Assembly: GCA_009926295.1 (NCBI GenBank)
Contig: RFPF01000066.1
Location: forward strand, 1-13,262
DNA: 13,262 nucleotides
Direction of reading: 5' to 3'
Origin: Planctomycetia bacterium
GTDB lineage: Bacteria; Planctomycetota; Planctomycetia; Pirellulales; UBA1268
The notes beneath the pieces were generated by a model, which saw nothing but the letters and a program-made list of their open reading frames with translations, was not told where the DNA came from and ran no database searches. Below, in pieces: positions 1 to 7,419 of this stretch. How positions within the stretch are numbered: position 1 is the first letter of the stretch; each line of letters begins with the position of its first letter. The translations under genes and the position numbers were made by a program.

Positions 1-1126
1 AACTGCTCGTTCCAGTCGAAGGCGAACCGGGCCCGGGAGAGGGCGTCGTCGCGCACCCGGGCGTTCTTGCGGTGCCGGGCGAGGTCGGCGGCGTGGGCCG
101 CGATCTTGTAGGCGATCACGCCCTGCTTCACGTCCTCCGCATCGGGCAGCCCGAGATGCTCCTTCGGCGTCACGTAGCAGAGCATCGCCGCGCCGCTCCA
201 GCCCGCGAGCGCCGCGCCGATGGCGCTCGTGATGTGGTCGTAGCCCGGGGCGATGTCGGTGACGAGCGGCCCGAGCACGTAGAACGGCGCCTCGTCGCAT
301 TCGGCCATCTGCCGCTTGACATTCATGTCGATCTGGTCCATCGGGACGTGGCCCGGGCCCTCCACCATCACCTGGCAGCCCTTCGCCCAGGCCCGCCGCG
401 TGAGCTCGCCGAGCACGTGCAATTCGGCGAACTGCGCCTCGTCGCTGGCGTCGGCGATGCTGCCGGGCCGCAGGCCGTCGCCCAGGCTCCAGGTCACGTC
501 GTACTGCCGGAAGATGTCGTGTAGAGCGGATTCTGCTGCTTGTGCGTCATCATCCAGCGGGCGATGAGCGAGCCGCCGCGGCTCACGATCCCGGTGATCC
601 GTTGCATCGTGAGGTGCAGGTGCTCCTGGAGGAGGCCGGCATGGACGGTCATGTAGTCCACCCCCTGCTTCGCCTGCTTCTCGCACATGTCGAGGAAGTG
701 CTGCGGCTTCATGTCGTCGATGTCGCCGCCGAGTTCCTCGAGCATCTGGTAGATCGGCACGGTGCCGATCGGCACCGGCGAGGCGTCGATGATCGCCTGC
801 CGGATCGTGTCGATATCCTTGCCCGTCGAGAGGTCCATCACCGTATCGGCGCCGTAGTGGACGGCCATGTGGAGCTTCTCGAGCTCCGTCCGCTCGTCGC
901 TCGTGACGGCCGAATTGCCGATGTTGGCGTTGATCTTGGTGAGGGCGGCGATCCCGATCGCCATCGGCTCGAGCTTCTTGGTGAGGTGCACGGTGTTCGC
1001 CGGGATCACCATCCGGCCCCGGGCCACCTCGCTCCGGATCAGCTCCTCGGGCAGGTCCTCGCGCTGGGCGACGAACTTCATCTCGGGGGTGATCTGGTTG
1101 CCGCGAGCGGCTTCGAGCTGGGTCAT
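1..1126 (-). pseudogene. thiC: Phosphomethylpyrimidine synthase ThiC, frameshifted and 3'-truncated by window edge
   Basis: ThiC is the radical-SAM enzyme that turns aminoimidazole ribotide into hydroxymethylpyrimidine phosphate for thiamine synthesis. Seen: codons 1-202 (1126 down to 521) read through ThiC blocks including KINANIGNSAVTS, ADTVMDLSTGKDI and SRGGSLIARWMM, ending at HKQQNPLY. The frame then shifts and stops at 494. A second frame from 518 to 1 continues the same family without interruption: DIFRQYDVTWSLGDGLRPG, EGPGHVPMDQID, GPLVTDIAPGYDH, MLCYVTPKEHLGLP, ending at FAFDWNEQ. The C-terminal cysteine motif that binds the 4Fe-4S cluster lies outside the window. It is the short form lacking the long N-terminal extension of the E. 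coli protein. The start at 1126 has a GGAG site 7 bases upstream. From the family spacing between NPLY and QYDV, about 19 nt are missing, a loss that breaks the frame. Identity is very secure. Whether it is a true pseudogene or an assembly or sequencing error is open. Confidence 0.93.
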
Positions 1127-1133
1127 GGCGTGT

Positions 1134-1137
1134 CTCC
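1134..1137 (-). promoter_or_regulatory. Shine-Dalgarno site of thiC
   Basis: The minus strand reads GGAG, 7 bases before the ATG at 1126. It supports that start. It is one of the few recognisable ribosome-binding sites in the window. Confidence 0.55.
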
Positions 1138-1199
1138 GCAGGGCGTGGATCGCGAGGATTCCGCGTGGGGATCCCGGAAGCCCGACAGGTTAACACACC

Positions 1200-1213
1200 A
1201 CCGGCACACCGGT
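1200..1213. other. Small perfect stem-loop upstream of thiC
   Basis: ACCGG, a CACA loop, then CCGGT form a perfect 5-bp hairpin about 75 bases upstream of the thiC start and just beyond the end of the LuxR remnant. It could be an operator half-pair, a weak terminator for the remnant, or chance in GC-rich DNA. It has no T-run on either side. Confidence 0.25.
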
Positions 1214-1226
1214 CCAAGCACGGAGC

Positions 1227-1478
1227 CTACGCCCGACGCCCGGCCGACCGTGCCGCGAGCAGGCCGAGATCGAACGCCTTGGCCACGGCCTGCGTGCGGT
1301 CGCGCACACCAAGTTTCGTGAGGATCCCGGCCACATGCACCTTCACAGTGTGTGTCGTGATCCCGAGCAGGCGGGCGATGTCGGCGTTGGTGGCCGAAAG
1401 GTAGGCGAGCCCAGCCCGCATGACGGCGTGGTGATAGACGAGCAACAGGAGGATCGTACGCGCGAGCACATGGGCCAT
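1227..1478 (-). pseudogene. Truncated LuxR/GerE-type helix-turn-helix remnant
   Basis: The last ~55 residues match the DNA-binding domain of NarL/FixJ-type response regulators: NADIARLLGITTHTVKVHV is the scaffold and recognition helices, followed by AGILTKLGVRDRTQAVAKA and a DLGLL tail, ending at the stop at 1227. The first helix of the domain (the usual LTPREREVL block) and any receiver domain are missing. What precedes the match is a non-homologous stretch (MAHVLARTILLLLVYHH). In-frame ATGs lie at 1478 (83 aa) and 1421 (64 aa), neither with a clear ribosome-binding site. The frame stays open further upstream to 1760, but that part overlaps the start of the beta-helix gene on the other strand and looks non-coding. 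The most likely reading is the decayed 3' end of a response-regulator gene. A tiny standalone GerE-like regulator is possible but would lack a helix. Confidence 0.55.
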
Positions 1479-1567
1479 TCCAGCACCGCGGTCCCGGCGG
1501 TAGGTTTCATCAGTATCGGGTTTCCCGTCAGCTGCCACACGAGCCATCTGGCTGGTGGCGGTTTCGG

Positions 1568-1594
1568 GCGGCCGGTTGTGTCCTCCCCGGCCGC
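1568..1594. other. 8-bp GC stem-loop upstream of the beta-helix gene
   Basis: GCGGCCGG (1568-1575) and CCGGCCGC (1587-1594) are perfect inverted copies around an 11-base loop, 45 bases before the ATG at 1639. It may be an operator or leader-RNA hairpin of the downstream gene. No T-tract follows, so an intrinsic terminator is unlikely. The rest of 1422-1638 shows nothing else I can name. Confidence 0.3.
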
Positions 1595-1638
1595 GTGCTC
1601 CTCTGCCCCGCCACGATCGTCCCTCGGGAATCACCTCC

Positions 1639-4425
1639 ATGTGCTTCCGTGCACCGGGTATCACGGCCCTGATCCTGCTCCTCGCCACCTGGCAGTCGTG
1701 CCGGGGACTGGCCGCGCCCGCCGACGCGCCGAGCCCGGCGGCCACCCAGGGCGGCGGCACGACGTATCACGTGGCCCCGACGGGCGACGACGCGGCTTCC
1801 GGCATGGCCGACGCGCCATTCCGCACGATCCAGCGGGCGGCCGACGCGGCCCAACCGGGCGACACGGTGCTCGTGCGTCCCGGCGTGTATCGCGAGCGGG
1901 TGGCGCCGCGACGCGGCGGCGTCGAAGGGAAACCGATCGTGTTCCGATCGGCCGAACGGCATGCGGCCATCATCAAGGGATCGGATGTGTGGGCACCGGA
2001 TTGGCGCGACGAAGGCGACGGCATTTTTTCAGCCGGCCTCGACGAAGCCCTGTTCACCGACACATCCCACGTCGATGGCGCCAATCCGTTTCGCGTTGCT
2101 TCCTCCGCCACGCCATGGGGCAGAGAGGGTAGGCCGGAGCACGCCCGGGCGAAGGCCGGCGACAAGCGGTTCAAACTCACGGCCGATGCAAATCTCGTCT
2201 ATTCGCTCGGGCAGGTGTTCGTCGACGGCTCGATCCTGCGGCAGGTGCCCTATCGGAAGGAGCTCACCGACCAGCCCGGCGGCTGGTGGTTCGACGCGGA
2301 CACGGGCCGCCTCTTCCTCCACCTGCCCCGCGCGGCGGCGGGCCCGTCGTCGCGGCCACAGGATCACGAGATCGAGATCACGACCCGCAGGCGGATCTTC
2401 GCCCCCCACGTCCGCGGCCTCGGCCACGTCACCGTCGAGGGCTTCGTGCTCGAGCACTGCGGCAACCAGTATCCCTGCGACTTCTGGGTGAAAGAAAAAC
2501 CAGAGTGGCAGCAGGCGGGCGCGATCGGCCCCCGCAGCGGACACCACTGGCGGTTTCTCGACAACGTGATTCGCCATGCCAACGGCATCGGCATCGACCT
2601 CGGCGCGGAGGGCTCGCCGGAGGCGAACCTCGAGCGGCCGGTGCCCGGCCACGACCGTGACCCCAAGGCGGCGCGGCATCCCCCTGGCTTCCATGTCGTG
2701 GAGGGCAACCACATTCTCGCCAACGGAGCGGCGGGCACGGCCGGCTACGGCGGTCGGAATCTCGTGATCAGCCGCAATGTGATCGCGGGCAACAACGCTC
2801 TCGGGTTCACGGGCCAGAAGCGCTGGGAGAGCGCCGGCCTCAAGCTCCATGCGCCGCACGACTCGGTCATCGAGGGAAACATCATCGCCGACAACGTGGG
2901 CCGCTGGGGCCTGTGGCTCGATCAGGGGGCGGGCGAGCGGTCGAAGGTGCTGGGCAACGTGGTCGTGGGCCACGAGGTGGGCGTGGATTTCGAGATCGGC
3001 TCCAAGGCCTCGTGCCTGTGCGCCAATAACGTGCTGATCGACAACGCGGTCGGCATCCGGTTCCGCGAGTCGGGCGGCGTGACGATCGCCCACAACACGA
3101 TCGTCGGCTCGACGGTGGCCGCGATCGAATGGCCCTACGACGCGGAGCGGGCGGGCAGCTGGAGCGGCGGAGACGTCGGCATCTACAACAACCTGCTGGC
3201 CGGCAGCGGCAAGGCGATCGTCACGCTGCCTGCGGCCGACCATCCGAAGTATCCGAATCGCCGCTTCGACGGCAACCTCTACGGCTTCCTTCCGACGGCG
3301 AAATCGTGGGGTGTCAAGAAGGAACTTGTCGACCTGCCGGGCTGGCGCGAGATCTGGTCCGCTGTGAATGCCGGCTCCGCCTGCGACACGGCGAGCGTCG
3401 CCGTGGGGCCGATCACCCACGCCTACGACCGCTCGACCGGGCGGCTGATCGTGACCCTGCCGGAGCAGGCGTCGTTCGGCGGCGTGGCGCCGGTCCCGGG
3501 CGTCGCCGCGGCCGACCTCGCCACCGACATCTCGGGTACCCCGCGGGCCTCGTCAGCTGTGCCGACTCCCGGGGCCTGGGCCGTGTTGCGGCCCGGCGAC
3601 AACACGCTGCAGTGTCCATTGCCCGCGGCCGACGCCCTCGCCCGAGAACCGGTGAACGACGCCGAAGTTCAGATGCAAAACAAGCATCTCGACAAGGTCA
3701 GCCCCGAACTCTACGCGAAGTGGGTGGCCCATGTGCGGTCGCGCCCCGCCGCGGAGCAGGCCTGGCTGCGGAAGCTCGAGGACCAGCTGGGATCGTTCTA
3801 TTTTCCGCCGTACCTCCGCGAGGTGGTCTCGGGAAAGCTCGATCGCCGTGAGGATGCATGGGCCTACGTGGCCGACGACCCCGCTCTTCCGCGGGTGCTG
3901 ATCATCGGCGACTCGATCTCCCGGAGCTACACCTCCGCGGTGCGAAAGGCCCTCGACGGCCGGGCGAACGTGCACCGGGCTCCGGCCAACTGCGGGAGGA
4001 CCGAATACTTCTTCAAGCACGGCGAGGCCTGGCTCGAGCAGAACGGCAGCGTTGCGTGGGACGTGGTCGTCGTCAATTTCGGCATCCACGACCACGGCAA
4101 GCGGCCGGAGGAATATGCCGCCAATCTCCGCAGGATCATCGCCCGCCTGCGCGACACCGGGGCCACCGTGCTCTGGGTGCGGACGACGCCCTGGGGCAAG
4201 CCGGAGGAGGGCGACCAGAGCGTGAAGACCAATCCGACGTCGGATCGCGTCGCGCGCGAGGAGGGGCTCGAGGTGATCGACCTGCACGCCACCGTCGGGT
4301 CGGACCGCGAGCGCATGCAGACGAAGGACCACGTGCATTTCACGCCCGAGGGCGCAGAACAACTGGGAGGCTGCGTTGCCGAGGCGATCTCGGCGGCCCT
4401 GCAACGGCGAGCGCGGGGGCCGTGA
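1639..4425 (+). CDS. Secreted right-handed beta-helix protein fused to an SGNH/GDSL hydrolase
   Basis: This is a predicted exported two-module carbohydrate-active protein of 928 aa. The chosen start (1639) opens a signal peptide: MCFRAPG, a hydrophobic ALILLLATW core, then an Ala/Pro-rich segment. Residues ~43-90 form the DUF1565-like entry (YHVAPTGDD, FRTIQRAADAAQPGDTVLV, GVYRERV). Residues ~250-535 are parallel beta-helix coils with repeated N-x-(I/V)-x-x-N steps (VVEGNHILANG, LVISRNVIAGN, VIEGNIIADN, VTIAHNTIV). The C-terminal ~180 residues are an SGNH hydrolase: GDSIS with nucleophile S759, a block-II Gly in ANCGRTEY, a block III that reads NFGIHD at 813-818 instead of GxND, and DHVH with D897 and H900 completing the triad. 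The family expectation is polysaccharide binding or cleavage by the helix and deacetylation by the SGNH module; the substrate is unknown. Upstream in-frame ATGs (e.g. 1555) precede a non-secretory stretch. It converges on the cytochrome gene. Confidence 0.9.
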   Translation: MCFRAPGITALILLLATWQSCRGLAAPADAPSPAATQGGGTTYHVAPTGDDAASGMADAPFRTIQRAADAAQPGDTVLVRPGVYRERVAPRRGGVEGKPIVFRSAERHAAIIKGSDVWAPDWRDEGDGIFSAGLDEALFTDTSHVDGANPFRVASSATPWGREGRPEHARAKAGDKRFKLTADANLVYSLGQVFVDGSILRQVPYRKELTDQPGGWWFDADTGRLFLHLPRAAAGPSSRPQDHEIEITTRRRIFAPHVRGLGHVTVEGFVLEHCGNQYPCDFWVKEKPEWQQAGAIGPRSGHHWRFLDNVIRHANGIGIDLGAEGSPEANLERPVPGHDRDPKAARHPPGFHVVEGNHILANGAAGTAGYGGRNLVISRNVIAGNNALGFTGQKRWESAGLKLHAPHDSVIEGNIIADNVGRWGLWLDQGAGERSKVLGNVVVGHEVGVDFEIGSKASCLCANNVLIDNAVGIRFRESGGVTIAHNTIVGSTVAAIEWPYDAERAGSWSGGDVGIYNNLLAGSGKAIVTLPAADHPKYPNRRFDGNLYGFLPTAKSWGVKKELVDLPGWREIWSAVNAGSACDTASVAVGPITHAYDRSTGRLIVTLPEQASFGGVAPVPGVAAADLATDISGTPRASSAVPTPGAWAVLRPGDNTLQCPLPAADALAREPVNDAEVQMQNKHLDKVSPELYAKWVAHVRSRPAAEQAWLRKLEDQLGSFYFPPYLREVVSGKLDRREDAWAYVADDPALPRVLIIGDSISRSYTSAVRKALDGRANVHRAPANCGRTEYFFKHGEAWLEQNGSVAWDVVVVNFGIHDHGKRPEEYAANLRRIIARLRDTGATVLWVRTTPWGKPEEGDQSVKTNPTSDRVAREEGLEVIDLHATVGSDRERMQTKDHVHFTPEGAEQLGGCVAEAISAALQRRARGP

Positions 4426-4436
4426 CCTCCCCCGGC

Positions 4437-4475
4437 GTTTCCGCGTTCCCGGAACGATGACCGCTGCGGGGAAAC
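4437..4475. terminator. Possible stem-loop between convergent genes
   Basis: GTTTCC at 4437-4442 pairs with GGAAAC at 4470-4475, and an inner CGTTC-CCG-GAACG hairpin (4444-4456) sits inside. The structure starts 12 bases after the beta-helix stop codon, in the 127-bp convergent gap 4426-4552. There is no T-run, so it is at best a weak or Rho-assisted terminator. Nothing else is evident in this gap. Confidence 0.25.
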
Positions 4476-4552
4476 CTGCGCCAGATGGCCGACGACTCCG
4501 GCGCCCGCTGCGCAACGCCACCTCAGATCGAGCTGAAGCTCACCCCACGCCC

Positions 4553-5929
4553 CTACAAAGTCTTGAGATATTCGAGCACGGCCGCTTTTTCGTCAGCGGA
4601 GAGGGCCTCCGGGAAATCGTGGCCGGCGGCGCTCTTGCCCGGCTTCGACGTGTCGAACCACGTCCGCCGCTCGGCGCTCGGGAGCTTCGCCGGAGCCGCT
4701 TCGGCTGCGACGATCTCCAGACCCACGCGTGCCTGGTCGTAGCCCGAATGGGTACGCTGCCACGCGGCAGGCCGCTCGTCGGGATGGAGCACGTGCCAGA
4801 GCGTGGGCACCGAGCCGTTGTGAAAATAGGGTGCCGTGGCCCACACGCCGTCGAGCGGCGGCGCCACGTAGCCGGTGGGCGGCTCCTGATTGCGCAGGCG
4901 AGCCGCATCGCGGCCGCGGTGGCCGAACCAGCTCTCGTTCAGTTCGCCCCGCTCCTTCTGCGTGAGCGAGTCGAACCGCACGCGGTCGGTGCCGATTACG
5001 TCGAGCTCGACCATCCGCTCTGGGTAATTGCCATCGGGGCCGTATGTGCCGTGGCACGACGCACAATGGTTCTCGAAGACCCCCCTGCCCCGCCCCGCGA
5101 GCGCCGTGTCGATCGCCCATGGCCAACGCGCGGGCTCGAGGGACTCGATCCACGATTCGATCCGCCGAAACTCATCCTCCCACTCTGCGAACTTCTCCGG
5201 CCCATTCTCCTTCACGAGTAGAAACTGCATGAGCATTCGGTGCCCCTTGGGCGCGAAGCCGTCGGCATAGAGCCCCGTGCGCTTGCGGTAGTGCCACCAG
5301 GCCGGCGCGTCCATGTCGTGGTGCACGAGATCGAATCGCGGCGGCCGCTGAACGATGTTGAGCCCGGCGTCGCGGTGCCGCATCAGGGCCACGCCGAAGA
5401 TCACGGCGTTGGTCGTGCCGTTCGTGGTGCCCAGCGGCAGGAGCAGCGACCCCACGTCCATGTGGCCGAACGCCTTTCGCTGCTTCACCTTCACCAGCCG
5501 CACCTCTTCCGTGAGCGTCTCGAGGGCGTAGTTCGAGTTCGGCAATCCCGGGACGACGCGGCCGGCGACCTGCCCCTGGTGGCAGGCGAGGCAGCTCATC
5601 GTCCACGCGCCGTCAGCGCCGCGCACGTATTGGAGCGATCTCGAAGGGTCGTCCGGATGCGGGTCGAGCCCGTAGCGCTCCATCGCCATCCGCCGACGCT
5701 CCTCGACAGGCGCGGCCGCGGCCCGGCCCCGCAGCGGCTCGGGCCAGGTGGTCCAGAGTTCGTCGAACACCTCCTGGTCGAAATCGGGCGGCAGATAGTT
5801 TCGGGTGAGCAGCAACCCGAGGCCGTCGGCGGCACTCTCCGTGCCCCGGGCCGCTCCACACGCCAGCACCGTGGCGAGCGTGGCCACGACCGCGACCTGC
5901 GTCCGGACTGCGAGGTTCGAGCGACTCAT
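4553..5929 (-). CDS. Exported di-heme c-type cytochrome, CcP/MauG/RoxA-like
   Basis: This is a 458-aa predicted periplasmic redox protein. The N-terminus is a signal sequence (VAVVATLATVLAC), and the VLAC ending could be a loose lipobox with C24. Two CXXCH heme-attachment sites are visible: CLACH at 113-117 and CASCH at 289-293. The block PPLDGVWATAPYFHNGSVPT at 358-376 is a hallmark of the cytochrome c peroxidase/MauG/RoxA superfamily, placed after the second heme. The ~170-residue gap between the hemes and the LWHVLHP continuation fit the RoxA-like branch better than classical ~340-aa peroxidases. The ATG at 5929 has no strong Shine-Dalgarno, but it directly precedes the signal peptide. It converges on the beta-helix gene and diverges from mgtE, so it is probably transcribed alone. 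The substrate (peroxide, an organic molecule, or only electron transfer) cannot be read from sequence. Confidence 0.87.
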   Translation of the reverse strand: MSRSNLAVRTQVAVVATLATVLACGAARGTESAADGLGLLLTRNYLPPDFDQEVFDELWTTWPEPLRGRAAAAPVEERRRMAMERYGLDPHPDDPSRSLQYVRGADGAWTMSCLACHQGQVAGRVVPGLPNSNYALETLTEEVRLVKVKQRKAFGHMDVGSLLLPLGTTNGTTNAVIFGVALMRHRDAGLNIVQRPPRFDLVHHDMDAPAWWHYRKRTGLYADGFAPKGHRMLMQFLLVKENGPEKFAEWEDEFRRIESWIESLEPARWPWAIDTALAGRGRGVFENHCASCHGTYGPDGNYPERMVELDVIGTDRVRFDSLTQKERGELNESWFGHRGRDAARLRNQEPPTGYVAPPLDGVWATAPYFHNGSVPTLWHVLHPDERPAAWQRTHSGYDQARVGLEIVAAEAAPAKLPSAERRTWFDTSKPGKSAAGHDFPEALSADEKAAVLEYLKTL

Positions 5930-5952
5930 GGCATACTTGGGGGCGTCGATTC

Positions 5953-5969
5953 GCCGGTCACGTGCCGGC
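5953..5969. promoter_or_regulatory. Short dyad in the divergent cytochrome/mgtE promoter region
   Basis: GCCGG and CCGGC flank a 7-base centre containing CACGTG, within the 104-bp divergent gap 5930-6033. The position suits an operator for one or both genes, but no -10/-35 pair is convincing and chance dyads are common in GC-rich DNA. No magnesium (M-box) riboswitch is apparent; the leader is very short. Confidence 0.22.
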
Positions 5970-6033
5970 CCCGCAGTATAGGCCCTCCCCGCCGCGGGCT
6001 CCCGCCTCGAACGCCAGCCCCGACCACCAAGCC

Positions 6034-7374
6034 ATGGTCACCGCCAATCCCCTCCTCATCCCCGAACTCCGCGTGATGCTCGCCGAGGGTGATGCGGCGG
6101 GCCTGCGCGAGGTGGCGGCCGAACTCCATCCGGCCACCGTGGCCGAGTTTTCCGAGGGGCTCGACGACCGCGAACTCTGGCAGCTTCTCGACGCGGTGCC
6201 CGTCGAACGGCAGGCCGAGATCTTCCCCTACTTCACGCTCCCGAGGCAGGTCGAACTCGCGAAGGCGGCCGACCGACCGCACCTCGGGCAACTGCTCGAG
6301 TGGATGGCCGCCGACAATCGTGACGACCTGCTCCGCGAACTCGACCCCGAGTTCGTCGAGGAGATCCTGCCCCTCGTCGCCAAGGCCGAGCGGCACGACA
6401 TCCGCATGCTCCTCTCCTGCCCCGAGGATTCCGCCGGGGCCCTGATGACCACCGAGTACGCCTCGCTTCCGGCCGACATCACGGCCGGAGAGGCGGTGAC
6501 CCGCCTGCGGACGCAGGCCCCCGACAGCGAGTCGATCTACTACATCTACGTGCTCGATGCCGAGCGGCACCTCGTGGGCTTCGTGTCGCTCCGCGACCTG
6601 ATCCTCGCCAAGCCCACGGCGCTCGTCTCCGACCTCATGCAGCGCGACCCGATCAGCGTGCGGGTGGAGGAGCCTCGCGAGCAGGTGGTGGAGAAGCTCG
6701 CCCGGTTCGACTTCATCGCGATCCCCGTCGTGGACGAGAAGAACAGGCTCGTCGGCATCGTCACCCACGACGACGTGCTCGATGCCGTTCGCCAGGACGC
6801 CACCGACGACGCCCAGCGGATCGCCGCCATCACGCCCCTCGGCGAGAGCTACCTCGAGGCCGCCCTCGTCACGATGACCTGGAAGCGCGGCGTGTGGCTC
6901 ACGATCCTGTTCGCCACGGCGGCCGTGACCGCGATGGTGATGGCCCGGGCCCCGCTCACGCACGCCTGGCTCATCGCCTTCATCCCGCTCGTGATCGCCA
7001 GCGGCGGCAACTCGGGCAACCAGTCGGCCACACTCGTGATCACCGCCCTCTCCTCCGGCGACTGCAAGCTCTCCGACTGGCCCCGGATCCTGAAGCGCGA
7101 GTTCGTTCTCGGCCTGCTCCTCGGCGGCCTGCTTGCGGTCCCCGGCTACCTGCTCGCCCTCGTCTACGCGCCGTCGCCATTCCACGCGCTCGTCATCCCG
7201 TTCACGATCCTCGGCGTGGTGATGCTCGGCGCGCTGGTGGGCTCGGTGCTTCCCCTCCTCTTCCGCTCGATCGGCCTCGACCCGGCCCTGATGAGCAACC
7301 CCTTCGTGTCGGCGATCGTGGACGTCGTGGGCATCGTGCTCTACACGACGATCGCCGTGCTCGTCCTCGATTGA
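6034..7374 (+). CDS. mgtE: Magnesium transporter/channel MgtE
   Basis: This is a 446-aa inner-membrane Mg2+ channel of the MgtE (SLC41-related) family. Domain order matches the family: an acidic N-domain of helical repeats (residues 1-~110, e.g. LDDRELWQLLDAVP), two CBS domains (~138-192 and ~198-252, with HLVGFVSLRDLI and RLVGIVTHDDVL), a plug-helix region, then five membrane segments from ~287 to the end. The signature GGNSGNQSATLVI lies at ~324-336. The pore aspartate expected at the Mg2+ site (D432 in Thermus thermophilus) aligns with D430 in SAIVDVVG. The N- and CBS domains normally sense cytosolic Mg2+ and close the pore, so control is largely post-translational. I chose the ATG at 6034 because the alternative at 5962 adds 24 low-complexity Pro/Ala residues and lies across the divergent promoter region. 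There is no clear ribosome-binding site. Confidence 0.95.
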   Translation: MVTANPLLIPELRVMLAEGDAAGLREVAAELHPATVAEFSEGLDDRELWQLLDAVPVERQAEIFPYFTLPRQVELAKAADRPHLGQLLEWMAADNRDDLLRELDPEFVEEILPLVAKAERHDIRMLLSCPEDSAGALMTTEYASLPADITAGEAVTRLRTQAPDSESIYYIYVLDAERHLVGFVSLRDLILAKPTALVSDLMQRDPISVRVEEPREQVVEKLARFDFIAIPVVDEKNRLVGIVTHDDVLDAVRQDATDDAQRIAAITPLGESYLEAALVTMTWKRGVWLTILFATAAVTAMVMARAPLTHAWLIAFIPLVIASGGNSGNQSATLVITALSSGDCKLSDWPRILKREFVLGLLLGGLLAVPGYLLALVYAPSPFHALVIPFTILGVVMLGALVGSVLPLLFRSIGLDPALMSNPFVSAIVDVVGIVLYTTIAVLVLD

Positions 7375-7419
7375 CGATGCTTCTTGTGGAATGGGCGTCC
7401 CTTGTGGCTTTCATCAACT

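Noticed and set aside
1127..1226. TPP riboswitch upstream of thiC, looked for because AACCTG occurs on the minus strand
   Set aside because: AACCTG is followed by TCGGGC with no CTGAGA partner and no matching downstream core; the likeness is a short coincidence.
1927..3420. Long minus-strand open frame opposite the beta-helix gene (2029-3420)
   Set aside because: The plus strand encodes a coherent signal peptide, beta-helix and SGNH protein. The antisense frame has biased composition and no family features.
5930..6033. M-box magnesium riboswitch ahead of mgtE
   Set aside because: The whole divergent gap is only 104 bases and must also hold promoters; no M-box-like core is seen.
7384..7407. 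Two CTTGTGG copies after mgtE as a possible CRISPR or direct-repeat array
   Set aside because: There are only two 7-base copies, with no array, spacers or cas genes.
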